From: Alishewanella aestuarii B11
GTDB taxonomy: Bacteria > Pseudomonadota > Gammaproteobacteria > Enterobacterales > Alteromonadaceae
Length of the DNA: 64,000 nt
Assembly: GCF_000280055.1 (NCBI RefSeq)
Contig: NZ_ALAB01000041.1
Location: 1 to 64,000, forward strand
Reading direction: 5' to 3'
Part shown: positions 6,811-15,087 of the stretch, piece by piece
How the letters are laid out: every line of letters begins with the position of its first letter
Numbering within the stretch: the first letter of the stretch is position 1
Program-made: the position numbers and the translations under genes
The notes under the pieces: model-generated
The model's input: the letters and a program-made list of their open reading frames with translations, nothing else
The model's database searches: none
Told to the model about the DNA's origin: nothing

Positions 6811-9800
6811 ATGACGCAGCCGGTTGTAACTGCCAACCAGTCTAATTTTGTTTTTCTAAACGAATACGATCCGCTGTTTTTGCAGCTGGCGCAAAGTGCT
6901 GAGCGAGCCTTTAGTGCTGACCCCAATACTACTTTAATTAAACTGCGCCAGTTTGCTGAAGCGATAGCGCAGGAAGTAGCTGCACGCTCCGGCGTTGCTT
7001 TTGACGCGCAAACCACACAAGCAGACTTACTTTACAAGCTTAATCGCGAGCTGGGGTTTGACCCCAGTGTGCGCGAGCTGTTTCATATTCTGCGTATTGA
7101 GGGAAATAAAGCCACCCACCAGTTTAAAACTCAGCACAAAGAGGCCCTAGATGGCTTAAAAGTCGCCCGGGCGTTAGCGGTGTGGTTTCATCAGGCCTTC
7201 GGTAAGGCTGGTACGCAGTTTAAAGCCGGGCCTTTTATTGCACCGAACGACCCCAGCAGCCAATTACGGCAACTGCAGCAAGATATAGAAAAGCTAAAAG
7301 CCGATTTAAACCAGGCCAATGTGCAGCTGGATAGCAGCCAACAGCTGCATGAGCTGGTTGCAAAAGAAAAGGCGGAGTATGAAGCCTTAGCCTTGGCAAT
7401 GGATGAAGAAGCCAAGCAGTTGGCGCAGCAAGCGGCGTTGCACGAAGCGGCATTAAAGCAACAGCAGCAAGAATATGAAGCGAAGATCCAGCAGTTGCAG
7501 CAGCAAATTGCCACCCAAGCCAGTGACGATGTGGCCAAGCAACAAAGTAGCGTTAAGCAAAAAACGCAGGCGGCCAGCCAGTATATTACCCTTAATGAAG
7601 AACTTACTCGTATTCTGATCGATCAGCAGCTACGAGATGCCGGTTGGGATGTTGATACGCAGGAGTTAACCTTTCAAAAAGGTTGTCGGCCAGAGAAAGG
7701 CAAAAACAAAGCAATTGCCGAGTGGCCAACCAAATTAAACGGCGAAGGTGGTCGTGCCGATTACGCGCTGTTTTGCGGGTTAACGCCGATAGCGGTAGTC
7801 GAAGCGAAAAAAGAAAACGTCAATGTGGCCGGTAAAATCGACCAGGCTGAACGCTATAGCCGGGGTTTTAATGTGGTATCGCCGCTAACCGGTGCCTGGG
7901 AGCTGGCAGGCTTAACCGTGGCCTGGCCGGATAGTCACGATGGCCATTACAAAGTGCCCTTTGTCTATTCCTGTAATGGTCGGCCATATGTGCCGCAACT
8001 GGCTGAACAATCGGGCACCTGGTTTCGTGATGTACGCGAGCAGAGCAACCTAAAGCGCGCGTTGCAGAGTTTTCACACACCGGAAGGCTTGCTGGATCTG
8101 CTAAAACGCAGCAAGGCGCAAGCCGAACAGCAGCTTAAGCAAGAGCCTTTTGGTTACTTAAAAGTAAGGCCGTACCAGCAAAAAGCCATCGAAGCGGTAG
8201 AAATGGCACTGTCAGAAAACCGCCGTACTGCGCTGCTGGCGATGGCGACCGGCACTGGTAAAACCCGCACCATCATTGGTTTAATGTATCGCTTTTTAAA
8301 AGCAGAGCGCTTTAAGCGTATTTTGTTTTTGGTTGACCGTACCGCTTTGGGCCAGCAAGCATTAGATGCCTTTAACGAAGCAAAGCTAGAGCAAAACCAT
8401 ACCCTCTCTAAGATATACAATATCGCTGATCTGGGCGATATGGCGGCAGAGGCTGAAACCCGCATTCAGGTTGCCACTGTGCAGGCGATGGTAAAACGTA
8501 TCTTTATGAGCGATAACCCGCCAGCACTGGATCAGTTTGATTGTATTATTGTCGATGAAGCGCACCGCGGTTATACCTTGGATCAAGAGATGACCGAAGG
8601 CGAGCTGGCCACTCGTGATGCCAGCCAATATTTGTCGAGTTACCGCCGTGTGCTGGACTACTTCGATGCCTTTAAAGTGGCGCTTACCGCGACTCCAGCC
8701 AAGCATACCAGCGAGATCTTTGGTAAACCGGTATATACCTATTCCTACCGTGAAGCCGTAGCTGATGACTGGTTGATTGACCACGAGCCGCCCATCCGTT
8801 TTGAAACCTTGCTTAGCCAAAATGGCATTAAGTTTGAAAAGGGCGCCAAGGTCAGTGCCATTAACACCCACACGGGTGAGATTGAATCAGCGGATCTGGA
8901 AGACGAACTTAACTTTGATGTTGAAGCCTTTAACCGCCGGGTAATAAACGAGAACTTTAACCGGGTGATTTGCCAGCAGTTAGCCAAAGAGCTGGATCCT
9001 TTTGGTGACGAGAAGACCATGATCTTCTGCGCCACCGATTTACACGCTGATATGGTAAAGCGCCTGTTAGATGACGCCTTTAAAGCCATGTACAACGGCG
9101 ACTATAACCAGGCGGCGGTGGCCAAAATTACCGGCCAAAGTGATAAGGTTGAGCAGCTTATCCGGCAGTACAAGAACGAGCGTTACCCCAGTATCGCTAT
9201 AACGGTCGACTTACTCACCACCGGTATTGATGTGCCAACCATCTGCAACCTGGTGTTTATGCGCCGGGTTAAATCGCGCATTTTGTACGAGCAAATGATT
9301 GGTCGTGCCACCCGCCGTTGTGACGACATTGGTAAAACGGTATTTCGCATTTACGACCCGGTAGATATTTACGCCGCACTGCAAGATGTGAACACCATGA
9401 AGCCGCTGGTGAAAGACCCTAACATCACGTTAGAGCAGTTGGTGGACGAGCTGACCACACCGGATAAACTACAACAGGCGTTAGCCAGCCCCGGTGAGCA
9501 GCAAGGCGAAAGCTATGCTGATGTGGTGCTTAGCCAGCTAAGCCAAAAAGTGATGCGGGTGCTGCGTAAAGCCGAAAATAAAGCAGAGAGTAAGCCTGCG
9601 CTTAAGCAAAAGCTTACCGAGCTGCAAGATTTGTGGGGCGTAGAACCTAAAAGCCTGCATACCCATTTAAAGCAAATGGGGCCCACTCAGGCGGCGCAGT
9701 TTATTCAGCAACACAGCGGGCTGTTAAACCAGCTGAATGAAGTAAACAGCCTGGTCGGCTCAGTGTATCAGCCGGTATTGTCGGATCACCATGACGAGCT

Positions 9801-10344
9801 TAAAGAACGCAAGCAAAGCTATGGTGAATACGAAAAGCCAGAAGATTACTTAGAGAGCTTTAATCAGTTTATTAAAGGCCAGCTTAACCAATCGGCTGCG
9901 CTGGCGGTGGTAGTAAATAAGCCGCGTGACTTAAGCCGGGAGCAGTTAAAGGAAGTAAAACTGTTGCTGGATAGCGCCGGTTACTCCGAGGTGAAATTAC
10001 GAGGTGCGGTACGCAATCAAACCAATCAGGACATCGCAGCCAGCATTATTGGTCATATTCGCCGTGCTGCGCTGGGCGAACCACTGTTGCCATTTGAGCA
10101 GCGCGTAGCCCAAGCAATGCAGCGCTTGTATCAGCAGCACAACTTTAACCCTAACCAGCGCAAGTGGTTAGAACGCCTGGCCAAGCAGCTGGTACATGAA
10201 GTGGTGGTCGACCGGGATTTCGTTAATAACTGCTTTGCTAACGATGGCGGTGCTAAGCGGCTAAATGCAGTGCTGGATGATCAGTTAGACACGGTGCTGG
10301 CAGAATTAAGCGAGGGCATTTGGTTGCAGCAGGGTTTATCGTAA
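6811..10344 (+). CDS. hsdR: Type I restriction enzyme, R (endonuclease/translocase) subunit
   Basis: A 1177-residue motor and nuclease subunit that translocates DNA in a complex with HsdM and HsdS and cuts unmethylated DNA. Domain order: an N-terminal DUF4145-like helical region (about 1-135); a Gln-rich coiled coil (150-250); the PD-(D/E)xK nuclease (about 260-400) with D317 in GGRAD and E331/K333 in VVEAKK; then SF2 helicase motifs, Walker A ATGTGKT (479-485), DEAH (582-585), LTATPA and motif VI MIGRATRR. The C-terminal third matches the EcoEI-type helical region in character. All key residues are present, so it looks active. First gene of hsdR-fic-hsdM-hsdS. Confidence 0.95.
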   Translation: MTQPVVTANQSNFVFLNEYDPLFLQLAQSAERAFSADPNTTLIKLRQFAEAIAQEVAARSGVAFDAQTTQADLLYKLNRELGFDPSVRELFHILRIEGNKATHQFKTQHKEALDGLKVARALAVWFHQAFGKAGTQFKAGPFIAPNDPSSQLRQLQQDIEKLKADLNQANVQLDSSQQLHELVAKEKAEYEALALAMDEEAKQLAQQAALHEAALKQQQQEYEAKIQQLQQQIATQASDDVAKQQSSVKQKTQAASQYITLNEELTRILIDQQLRDAGWDVDTQELTFQKGCRPEKGKNKAIAEWPTKLNGEGGRADYALFCGLTPIAVVEAKKENVNVAGKIDQAERYSRGFNVVSPLTGAWELAGLTVAWPDSHDGHYKVPFVYSCNGRPYVPQLAEQSGTWFRDVREQSNLKRALQSFHTPEGLLDLLKRSKAQAEQQLKQEPFGYLKVRPYQQKAIEAVEMALSENRRTALLAMATGTGKTRTIIGLMYRFLKAERFKRILFLVDRTALGQQALDAFNEAKLEQNHTLSKIYNIADLGDMAAEAETRIQVATVQAMVKRIFMSDNPPALDQFDCIIVDEAHRGYTLDQEMTEGELATRDASQYLSSYRRVLDYFDAFKVALTATPAKHTSEIFGKPVYTYSYREAVADDWLIDHEPPIRFETLLSQNGIKFEKGAKVSAINTHTGEIESADLEDELNFDVEAFNRRVINENFNRVICQQLAKELDPFGDEKTMIFCATDLHADMVKRLLDDAFKAMYNGDYNQAAVAKITGQSDKVEQLIRQYKNERYPSIAITVDLLTTGIDVPTICNLVFMRRVKSRILYEQMIGRATRRCDDIGKTVFRIYDPVDIYAALQDVNTMKPLVKDPNITLEQLVDELTTPDKLQQALASPGEQQGESYADVVLSQLSQKVMRVLRKAENKAESKPALKQKLTELQDLWGVEPKSLHTHLKQMGPTQAAQFIQQHSGLLNQLNEVNSLVGSVYQPVLSDHHDELKERKQSYGEYEKPEDYLESFNQFIKGQLNQSAALAVVVNKPRDLSREQLKEVKLLLDSAGYSEVKLRGAVRNQTNQDIAASIIGHIRRAALGEPLLPFEQRVAQAMQRLYQQHNFNPNQRKWLERLAKQLVHEVVVDRDFVNNCFANDGGAKRLNAVLDDQLDTVLAELSEGIWLQQGLS

Positions 10345-10349
10345 CTAAA

Positions 10350-10424
10350 CCAACTTAAATTAAGCAGAGGTCTTATTTTAAGTTGGTAATTAAGTTAAAT
10401 TAGCGGCCGGTTTTATTTTAACTT
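10350..10424. promoter_or_regulatory. Two tandem palindromes between hsdR and fic
   Basis: Site A (10350-10386) has arms CCAACTTAAA and TTTAAGTTGG around a 17-bp centre. Site B (10392-10424) has arms AAGTTAAA and TTTAACTT around a 17-bp centre. The two also resemble each other as direct repeats about 41 bp apart. Paired sites with equal spacing look like operators for a dimeric regulator of fic-hsdM-hsdS. As RNA they could form two successive hairpins. Confidence 0.5.
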
Positions 10425-10435
10425 CAGGACAAATT

Positions 10436-11593
10436 ATGCAGCGTGGAAGCACAGGGCATTATGTAGCCAGTATTGCCGGCGGGGTTAACTGCCAGGCTTT
10501 TGTGCCTGCCCCCTTGCCACCAAAGCCGGCGCTGCAACTCGATAGCAAGCTGCAAGGGCGCATTAATCAGGCTATGCTGGCGCTGGGCAGGCTGGATGCC
10601 ATCAGCACTTTGCTGCCCGACGCCCGTTTGTTTTTATACAGCTATGTGCGTAAAGAGGCGGTTATGTCTTCGCAAATTGAAGGCACCCAATCGTCACTGA
10701 GTGATTTAATGCTGTACGAAATGGAAGGCATGCCCGGCGTGCCGATGGACGATGTGCAGGAAGTGTCTTGCTACGTTAGTGCGCTGGAGCTGGGCGTTAC
10801 CCGAATAAACGAAGGGCATCCTATTACCTTTCGGCTACTTACCGAATTACACCGGGCGTTAATGACCTCGGGGCGTGGCATAAGCAAAGGCCCGGGAGAG
10901 TTTCGCAAAAACCAGGTTTGGATTGGCGGCTACCGTGCCGATGAAGCCACCTTTGTACCCACGCCGGCGCAGGAGTTGGCGCAGTGCTGGGCCGACTTAG
11001 AGCGCTTTTTAAATGACATACCAGAACAAACCGACCCGTTAATCAAAGCGGCGCTGGCCCATGTACAGTTTGAAACCATTCACCCCTTTATGGATGGTAA
11101 TGGCCGGCTGGGGCGGTTACTTATTCCGCTGATTTTGGTGCAGGCTAAGGTATTAAGCCAGCCGCTGTTATACCTGTCGGTGTTTCTTAAAAAGCACCGG
11201 CAAACCTATTACGACCGCTTACAACAAGTACGCACCAGCGGTGATTGGGAAAGCTGGCTGCTGTTTTTTGTTGATGCGGTGGCCGCTACCGCAACCCAGG
11301 CCGTGCAAATGGCGCAGCAGCTAAATAACTTACGCAGCGAGCACCGTGCCGCACTGTCTAGCTTCGGCCGCATAGCATCATCAGCGCAGCAGGTGCTGGA
11401 TGTGTTATTTGAATACCCCATTGCCAATATTAATACCCTGGTACAACACAGTGGCTTAACGGCTGCTACGGTGGGTAAGGTGATGGATAAACTGCTACAA
11501 CCCGAATTAGCCTGGGTGCAAGAGTTAACCGGCCAAAAGCGTAACCGGGTATTTGCATACCGTGCCTATATTGAAATTTTGAATCAGGATTAA
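10436..11593 (+). CDS. Fic-domain AMP transferase in the hsd operon
   Basis: A 385-residue protein. The Fic motif is intact at 216-227: HPFMDGNGRLGR, with His216 as catalytic base and the anion-binding loop present. An N-terminal inhibitory helix of the (S/T)xxxE(G/N) type is visible as S78-SQI-E82-G83, so this is a class II, self-inhibited Fic protein. A winged-helix-like region occupies the C-terminal ~90 residues. Family members transfer AMP to Ser/Thr/Tyr of target proteins; the target here is unknown. It starts 91 bp after hsdR, behind two palindromes, and ends one base before hsdM. AGGA at 10426-10429 serves as ribosome binding site. Confidence 0.9.
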   Translation: MQRGSTGHYVASIAGGVNCQAFVPAPLPPKPALQLDSKLQGRINQAMLALGRLDAISTLLPDARLFLYSYVRKEAVMSSQIEGTQSSLSDLMLYEMEGMPGVPMDDVQEVSCYVSALELGVTRINEGHPITFRLLTELHRALMTSGRGISKGPGEFRKNQVWIGGYRADEATFVPTPAQELAQCWADLERFLNDIPEQTDPLIKAALAHVQFETIHPFMDGNGRLGRLLIPLILVQAKVLSQPLLYLSVFLKKHRQTYYDRLQQVRTSGDWESWLLFFVDAVAATATQAVQMAQQLNNLRSEHRAALSSFGRIASSAQQVLDVLFEYPIANINTLVQHSGLTAATVGKVMDKLLQPELAWVQELTGQKRNRVFAYRAYIEILNQD

Positions 11594-11594
11594 C

Positions 11595-13160
11595 ATGACC
11601 AACAACGACATAGTACAAAAACTCTGGAACCTGTGTGACGTACTGCGTGACGACGGCATTAACTACAGCGATTACGTAACCGAGTTAGTACTGCTGCTGT
11701 TTATAAAAATGGTGCATGAAAACACCGAAGCCGGCACCTTAAAAAAACACCCGCTGCCAGAGGGCTGCCGCTGGACGGATTTAAACGGCAAGTCGGGTAT
11801 AAACCTGCTAAACGATTACAAACGCATTTTATTAAGCCTGTCGACCGGTAAAGATGCACTGGGCAATATCGTTCACCAAGACCCGCTAATCAGCGCCATA
11901 TACGCCGATGCGCAAACCCGCCTGCGTGAGCCACGCCATTTAGAGCAGATGATTAAAACGCTGGACCAAATCGACTGGTTTAGCGCCGCTAAAGACGGCC
12001 TGGGCGATTTATACGAAGGCTTGCTGGAGAAAAACGCCGGTGAAACCAAATCGGGCGCTGGCCAGTACTTTACGCCACGCGCCTTAATTAACAGCATGGT
12101 GCGCTGCATTAAACCCAAAGCAGGCGAGGTAGTACAAGACCCCGCCGCGGGGACTGCCGGCTTTTTAATTGCTGCTGACGCGTACATTAAGCAGCATACC
12201 GATGATTTGTATGATTTAACCGCCACTGAGCAAAGCTTTCAGCGCAATAACGCCTTTGTTGGTATTGAACTGGTGCCCGGCACCCGCCGCTTAGCGTTAA
12301 TGAACTGCTTGCTGCACGGTATGGAAGGCGACGCTGAAGGGGTAGTGCATTTAGGCAATGCGCTGGGCGATAGCGGTAAAAGCCTGGCGCGTGCCGATAT
12401 TATTTTAGCCAACCCACCCTTTGGCACCAGCAAAGGCGGTGAGGCCAGCAATACCCGTGACGATTTAACCTATAAAACCAGCAATAAGCAGCTGGCGTTT
12501 TTGCAGCATATTTACCGCAACCTTAAACCCGGCGGCCGCGCCGCTGTGGTATTGCCCGATAACGTGCTGTTTGAAGCGGGCGTGGGCACAGACGTGCGCC
12601 GCGATTTAATGCACAAGTGCAACCTGCACACCATCTTGCGCCTGCCCACCGGCATCTTCTATGCACAGGGTGTAAAAACCAATGTGCTGTTTTTTACCAA
12701 AGGCAGCGCGAAAGATAAGCACCAGCAGGAAAACTGCACTGAAAATGTGTGGGTGTATGACCTACGCACCAATATGCCCAGCTTTGGTAAGCGCACGCCC
12801 TTTGGTGAGCAGCATTTAACGCCGTTTGAAGCTGTTTATGGACAAGATCCTAATGGCCAAAGCCCACGCCAAGAGGGCGAATATAGCTTTAACGCTGAAC
12901 AGGTTGAAGTGGCTGAAACTGATGAGAACCAGGGCGTAGACAGCAAGTTAGCCCATAGCCGCTGGCGCAAATTCAGCCGTGACTGGATCCGCGAACATAA
13001 AGCCGACTCGCTGGATATTAGCTGGTTAAAAGATAAAGACAGCGTCGATGCCGCGAATTTGCCAGAACCCGATGTGCTGGCGCGAGAGGCTAAAGATGAG
13101 CTGGAAGCCGCGCTTAGTGAGCTGGATGGGTTGCTTAAGGCGTTGGAAGGGGCGGTGTGA
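11595..13160 (+). CDS. hsdM: Type I restriction-modification DNA methyltransferase, M subunit
   Basis: A 521-residue adenine-N6 methyltransferase subunit. An N-terminal helical HsdM domain (about 1-140) precedes the catalytic domain. AdoMet-binding motif I reads DPAAGTAGF (182-190) and motif IV is NPPF (273-276), which specifies N6-adenine methylation. With HsdS it forms the M2S methylase; with HsdR the restriction complex. It starts one base after the fic stop codon and its own stop overlaps the hsdS start (TGATG), pointing to translational coupling. Both key motifs are intact. Confidence 0.95.
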   Translation: MTNNDIVQKLWNLCDVLRDDGINYSDYVTELVLLLFIKMVHENTEAGTLKKHPLPEGCRWTDLNGKSGINLLNDYKRILLSLSTGKDALGNIVHQDPLISAIYADAQTRLREPRHLEQMIKTLDQIDWFSAAKDGLGDLYEGLLEKNAGETKSGAGQYFTPRALINSMVRCIKPKAGEVVQDPAAGTAGFLIAADAYIKQHTDDLYDLTATEQSFQRNNAFVGIELVPGTRRLALMNCLLHGMEGDAEGVVHLGNALGDSGKSLARADIILANPPFGTSKGGEASNTRDDLTYKTSNKQLAFLQHIYRNLKPGGRAAVVLPDNVLFEAGVGTDVRRDLMHKCNLHTILRLPTGIFYAQGVKTNVLFFTKGSAKDKHQQENCTENVWVYDLRTNMPSFGKRTPFGEQHLTPFEAVYGQDPNGQSPRQEGEYSFNAEQVEVAETDENQGVDSKLAHSRWRKFSRDWIREHKADSLDISWLKDKDSVDAANLPEPDVLAREAKDELEAALSELDGLLKALEGAV

Positions 13161-14551
13161 TGGTAGTCGGCGATAGTGTAAATGAACAACTTCCTCCCGG
13201 GTGGGCCTTAACTAAGTTGGATGAGTTGGTTAGTCTGCTTCGTGGAGTAACATACAACAATAGCCAATCATCAGACACTGCTCATGAAGGCTATTTACCC
13301 ATAATTCGTGCTAATAATATACAGAAAGACAAACTCATACTCAGGGATTTTGTTTATGTACAAACTGAACTTGTTAAAGAAATACAGAAAATTAGAAAGA
13401 ACGATATTATCGTAGCGATGTCGTCTGGAAGTAAATCTGTTGTTGGAAAAACTGCAAAATCAGTTAGTGATATTGATGCTGGATTTGGTGCTTTTTGTGG
13501 GTTACTGCGACCAACTAAGTTGGTTGTTCCCGAAATTATTAGTTTCTATACAAGGGGATCTTATTACCGAAATAAGGTTTCTGAGTTGTCTGCTGGTGCA
13601 AATATCAACAACTTAAAACCAGCTCACTTTAGTGAACTTGATTTTCCGCTCCCCCCATTCGCCGAACAAAAAGTTATCGCCGAAAAACTCGACACCCTGC
13701 TGGCACAGGTCGACAACACCAAAGCCCGCCTCGAGCGGATCCCTGAGATCCTAAAACGCTTCCGCCAATCCGTCCTCGCTGCTGCGGTGAGTGGCAAGTT
13801 GACGGAAGAGTGGCGAGCAACAGAATCAACTTTAGCTGAAGTGGCTGAGTTTCAAAACGGATTTGCTTTCAAAAGTGAATGGTTTGAAGCGACTGGCCAG
13901 TACCAAGTGATAAAGCTAGGCAACATTAGAGATGGGTATTTGGCTTTAGAAAATTCTCCAGCATTTGTCTCTCATTCTATTGCAGAAGAGTTCGCAAAAT
14001 TTACTCCAAAGCTCGGCGATACACTTTTGAGTATGACCGGTACTCGATTTAAAAAGGATTATGGTTTTGGTTGTCTAGTTAATGATCAAAAAAATCTTTT
14101 AATTAATCAACGTGTAGGAAGGTTAATCCCAGATCAAAAATGCGTTTTGCCTGCATATCTAAATATCTTTGTTCGCTCAGATAAGTTTAGAGACCAATTT
14201 TTTGCTGGTGAAACAGGTGGCGTAAATCAAGGGAACGTTGGTTCTAAGCATATTATGTCAATTGAGTTATCCCTGCCATCTATAAATATTCAAATTGAAA
14301 TCGTCCGCCGGGTAGAAGAGATGTTTGCCTTTGCCGACCGAATTGAACAAGCCGCTCAGGCCGCACTTAGCCGGGTAAATAACCTGACCCAATCCATCCT
14401 CGCGAAAGCCTTTCGCGGTGAACTCACAGCCGACTGGCGGGCGGCTAACCCTGAGCTGATAAGCGGTGAGCATAGCGCTGAGGCGTTGCTGACGCGGATA
14501 AAGGCGGAGCGGGTAAAGCTTAAGCCAACCAAAAAGGTCAAAGCAGGATGA
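13160..14551 (+). CDS. hsdS: Type I restriction-modification specificity subunit
   Basis: A 463-residue DNA-recognition subunit with two target recognition domains (about 10-165 and 222-390). Each is followed by a conserved helical spacer; the central one contains FAEQKVIAEKLDTLLAQVD and the distal one IEIVRRVEEMFAFADRIEQA. Each recognition domain should read one half of a bipartite target. The recognition-domain DNA (roughly 13210-13640 and 13810-14290) is visibly AT-richer than the spacers and the neighbouring genes, as expected for domains exchanged by recombination. The ATG at 13160 overlaps the hsdM stop; GTG at 13157 is an alternative. The 3' end is duplicated downstream. Confidence 0.93.
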   Translation: MVVGDSVNEQLPPGWALTKLDELVSLLRGVTYNNSQSSDTAHEGYLPIIRANNIQKDKLILRDFVYVQTELVKEIQKIRKNDIIVAMSSGSKSVVGKTAKSVSDIDAGFGAFCGLLRPTKLVVPEIISFYTRGSYYRNKVSELSAGANINNLKPAHFSELDFPLPPFAEQKVIAEKLDTLLAQVDNTKARLERIPEILKRFRQSVLAAAVSGKLTEEWRATESTLAEVAEFQNGFAFKSEWFEATGQYQVIKLGNIRDGYLALENSPAFVSHSIAEEFAKFTPKLGDTLLSMTGTRFKKDYGFGCLVNDQKNLLINQRVGRLIPDQKCVLPAYLNIFVRSDKFRDQFFAGETGGVNQGNVGSKHIMSIELSLPSINIQIEIVRRVEEMFAFADRIEQAAQAALSRVNNLTQSILAKAFRGELTADWRAANPELISGEHSAEALLTRIKAERVKLKPTKKVKAG

Positions 14552-14580
14552 TGGCGTGCTATAACCAACATCACAGATCG

Positions 14581-14611
14581 CGTCTCCGGTACGGCAAGCG
14601 TACCGGAGACG
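14581..14611. repeat. Hairpin, copy 1
   Basis: Perfect 13-bp stem, CGTCTCCGGTACG with its complement, around GCAAG. It follows hsdS by 29 bp. It has no T-run and looks REP-like or like a processing or stability hairpin. Its right arm recurs at the very start of the window (25-36). Confidence 0.7.
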
Positions 14612-14770
14612 GGCGCTTCGAAGTTGGCGGGCGGTTAACCGCGAGCTGATTAGCGGTGAGCATAGTGCTTAGGCATTGCTGGCGCGGATAAAGGCGGTGC
14701 GGGATAAGGTTAAGCCAATGAAGAAGCTCAAAGTATAATGGTTGCGTGCTATAGCCAACATCGCAGGTCG

Positions 14771-14801
14771 CGTCTCCGGTACGGCAAGCATACCGGAGAC
14801 G
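14771..14801. repeat. Hairpin, copy 2
   Basis: Same as copy 1 in the second duplication unit, with one G-to-A change that breaks a single pair beside the loop. Confidence 0.7.
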
Positions 14802-14880
14802 GGAGCTTCGTAGTGAGCAGCTTATGTTTGTAAAGTGTTTGCAGGCGCAGCGATGTGATAGTGTGTACCAGCAGTAAAAA

Positions 14881-14910
14881 CAAAAACAGCACCATAAGGT
14901 GCTGTTTTTG
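14881..14910 (-). terminator. Terminator of tRNA-Val, probably bidirectional
   Basis: Arms CAAAAACAGCACC and GGTGCTGTTTTTG around ATAA. On the minus strand the hairpin ends in a T-rich run, placed 10 bp after the tRNA 3' end. Confidence 0.85.
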
Positions 14911-14919
14911 TTAGGAATT

Positions 14920-14996
14920 TGGTGCGTCCTAGTGGACTCGAACCACCGACCCCCACCATGTCAAGGTGGTGCTCTAACCAGCTGAGCTAAGGACGC
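14920..14996 (-). tRNA. tRNA-Val (anticodon GAC)
   Basis: A 77-nt cloverleaf on the minus strand with encoded CCA. The 7-bp acceptor stem (GCGTCCT with AGGACGC), the D-arm AGCTCAGCTGGTTAGAGC, the anticodon stem CCACC/GGTGG with loop TTGACAT, and the T-arm with TTCGAGT are all visible. Anticodon GAC decodes GUC/GUU. Its 3' end faces the hsd island, the usual orientation for tRNA-targeting integrative elements. Confidence 0.96.
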
Positions 14997-15022
14997 AAAT
15001 GTTGTCGCTGACAACGGGCGCT

Positions 15023-15051
15023 ATGTTATTGCGCGCCTTGCACTTTGGCAA
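15023..15051 (-). promoter_or_regulatory. Promoter of tRNA-Val
   Basis: On the minus strand: -35 TTGCCA (15051-15046), a 17-bp spacer, -10 TAACAT (15028-15023), then a GC-rich discriminator typical of stringently controlled stable-RNA promoters. Confidence 0.7.
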
Positions 15052-15087
15052 GTGTTTTTCAGTACCAGCGTTGTGTTTGCCTGAAAA

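Larger units (their letters stand above)
14434..14813 (+). repeat. 190-bp tandem duplication of the hsdS tail
   Basis: Unit 1 (14434-14623) covers the last ~118 bp of hsdS plus 72 bp downstream. Unit 2 (14624-14813) repeats it at a constant offset of 190 bp, with scattered substitutions. The coding part of unit 2 has a stop codon (TAG at about 14669-14671), so it is a dead copy. Both units end in the same strong hairpin. Confidence 0.85.
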
